Shown in pieces: positions 63,595 through 64,000 of a stretch of DNA of 64,000 nt. Each line of letters begins with the position of its first letter. Positions within the stretch are counted from its first letter, which is position 1. The stretch comes from a bacterium (GTDB lineage: Bacteria; Hinthialibacterota; Hinthialibacteria; OLB16). The DNA lies in the NCBI GenBank assembly GCA_022072055.1, contig JAJVIK010000020.1, positions 87,323 to 151,322 of the forward strand. Reading direction: 5' to 3'. The notes beneath the pieces are model-generated. The model was not told the origin of the DNA, made no database searches, and was given only the letters and a program-made list of their open reading frames with translations. The position numbers were made by a program, and so were the translations under genes.

Positions 63595-64000
63595 GTTCCC
63601 TCCCCCATATTGTCCATCTCATCACTCATCTCGGACGCGGCGGGGCCGCGCGGAATGCCCTGCTGAGCGGCTTGGGGCTTGTTCGTCGCGGGTTTCGGGT
63701 GAGCCTTCTGTCCGGGCCATCGGAGTCACCCGAGCGTGAGCTGATCGAGCAGGCCCGTTCGGCGGGGGTCGCCCTTCAAACACTCCCCCACCTCCAACGG
63801 GAAATTCACCCGCTTGCCGACCTAGCGGCCGCGCGGGAGATTCGAGAGGCCCTCAGCCGGGCGCGTCCGGACTTGTTGCACACCCACCAATCCAAGGCCG
63901 GTCTGTTGGGTCGGTGGATTGGGAAGAAGCTGTTCCAGCTTCCGGTGGTTCACACCCCTCACGGGCATGTGTTCGAGGGATATTTCTCGGATTGGAGAAC
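63591..64000 (+). CDS. GT4-family glycosyltransferase, 3' end cut by window
   Basis: The GTG at 63591 overlaps the M15 stop (GTGA). The visible 136 residues read LPHIVHLITHLGRGGAARNA, then VRRGFRVSLLSGPSESPERE, PDLLHTHQSKAGLLGRWIGK and VVHTPHGHVFEG, the N-terminal Rossmann half typical of GT-B retaining glycosyltransferases of family 4. The C-terminal nucleotide-sugar-binding half lies beyond the window. With the PIG-L deacetylase and peptidase it suggests a cell-surface glycan locus. Confidence 0.9.
   Translation, partial: MSSLPHIVHLITHLGRGGAARNALLSGLGLVRRGFRVSLLSGPSESPERELIEQARSAGVALQTLPHLQREIHPLADLAAAREIREALSRARPDLLHTHQSKAGLLGRWIGKKLFQLPVVHTPHGHVFEGYFSDWR

Overview
The window reads as a chromosomal segment of a GC-rich, Gram-negative-type bacterium. 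Evidence for an outer membrane is the lipid A kinase lpxK, a fused secDF, lipoproteins and an outer-membrane barrel next to multiheme cytochromes. The mix of sulfatases, Gfo/Idh oxidoreductase plus sugar isomerase, a heparinase-like lyase, a GHL10 protein, secreted proteins with Pro/Thr linkers and dockerin-like ends, and palindromic intergenic repeats suggests an uncultured PVC-like or Omnitrophota/Hydrogenedentota/Sumerlaeota-like lineage. That placement is inference; nothing here fixes the phylum.

Left part (1-25 kb) is mostly housekeeping: the 3' part of an M81 (MlrC) metallopeptidase gene with a large secreted unknown, prfB with its programmed +1 frameshift, queA, gyrB-gyrA, an exopolysaccharide sugar transferase with a TPR lipoprotein, a CPA2 antiporter, then on the minus strand rpsA, an unlisted SRP 4.5S RNA gene (ffs, 18690-18813) and secDF. 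A TPR lipoprotein, a GHL10 glycosidase-like protein and lpxK follow.

Middle part (25-51 kb) is accessory: Rrf2 regulator and DUF2061 protein, an FGly-type sulfatase, a Ski2-like helicase with an apparently leaderless operator-covered promoter, a parDE module whose toxin is broken by an 8-bp tandem duplication, three large secreted proteins (beta-helix, IPT/TIG, FG-GAP propeller), an orphan OppF ATPase, and a minus-strand set of sulfatase-like protein (Thr in place of the FGly Cys), hicA, sulfotransferase and heparinase-like lyase. Then come an operon of Gfo/Idh, sugar isomerase, nucleotidyltransferase, small protein and M50 protease, higBA, a PIN-toxin module, a GT2 and a lipoprotein.

Right part (51.6-64 kb) holds the most notable system: an OmcA/MtrC-type decaheme cytochrome (51924-54047, own terminator), a beta-barrel protein and a 13-heme lipoprotein cytochrome, together a candidate porin-cytochrome conduit for extracellular electron transfer. 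It is followed by a YchF-like GTPase, an enolase-superfamily enzyme, a GH3-type acyl-adenylating enzyme, a small membrane protein, a PIG-L deacetylase, an M15-type peptidase and the start of a GT4 glycosyltransferase. I found no tRNA, rRNA, CRISPR array or intact insertion sequence.
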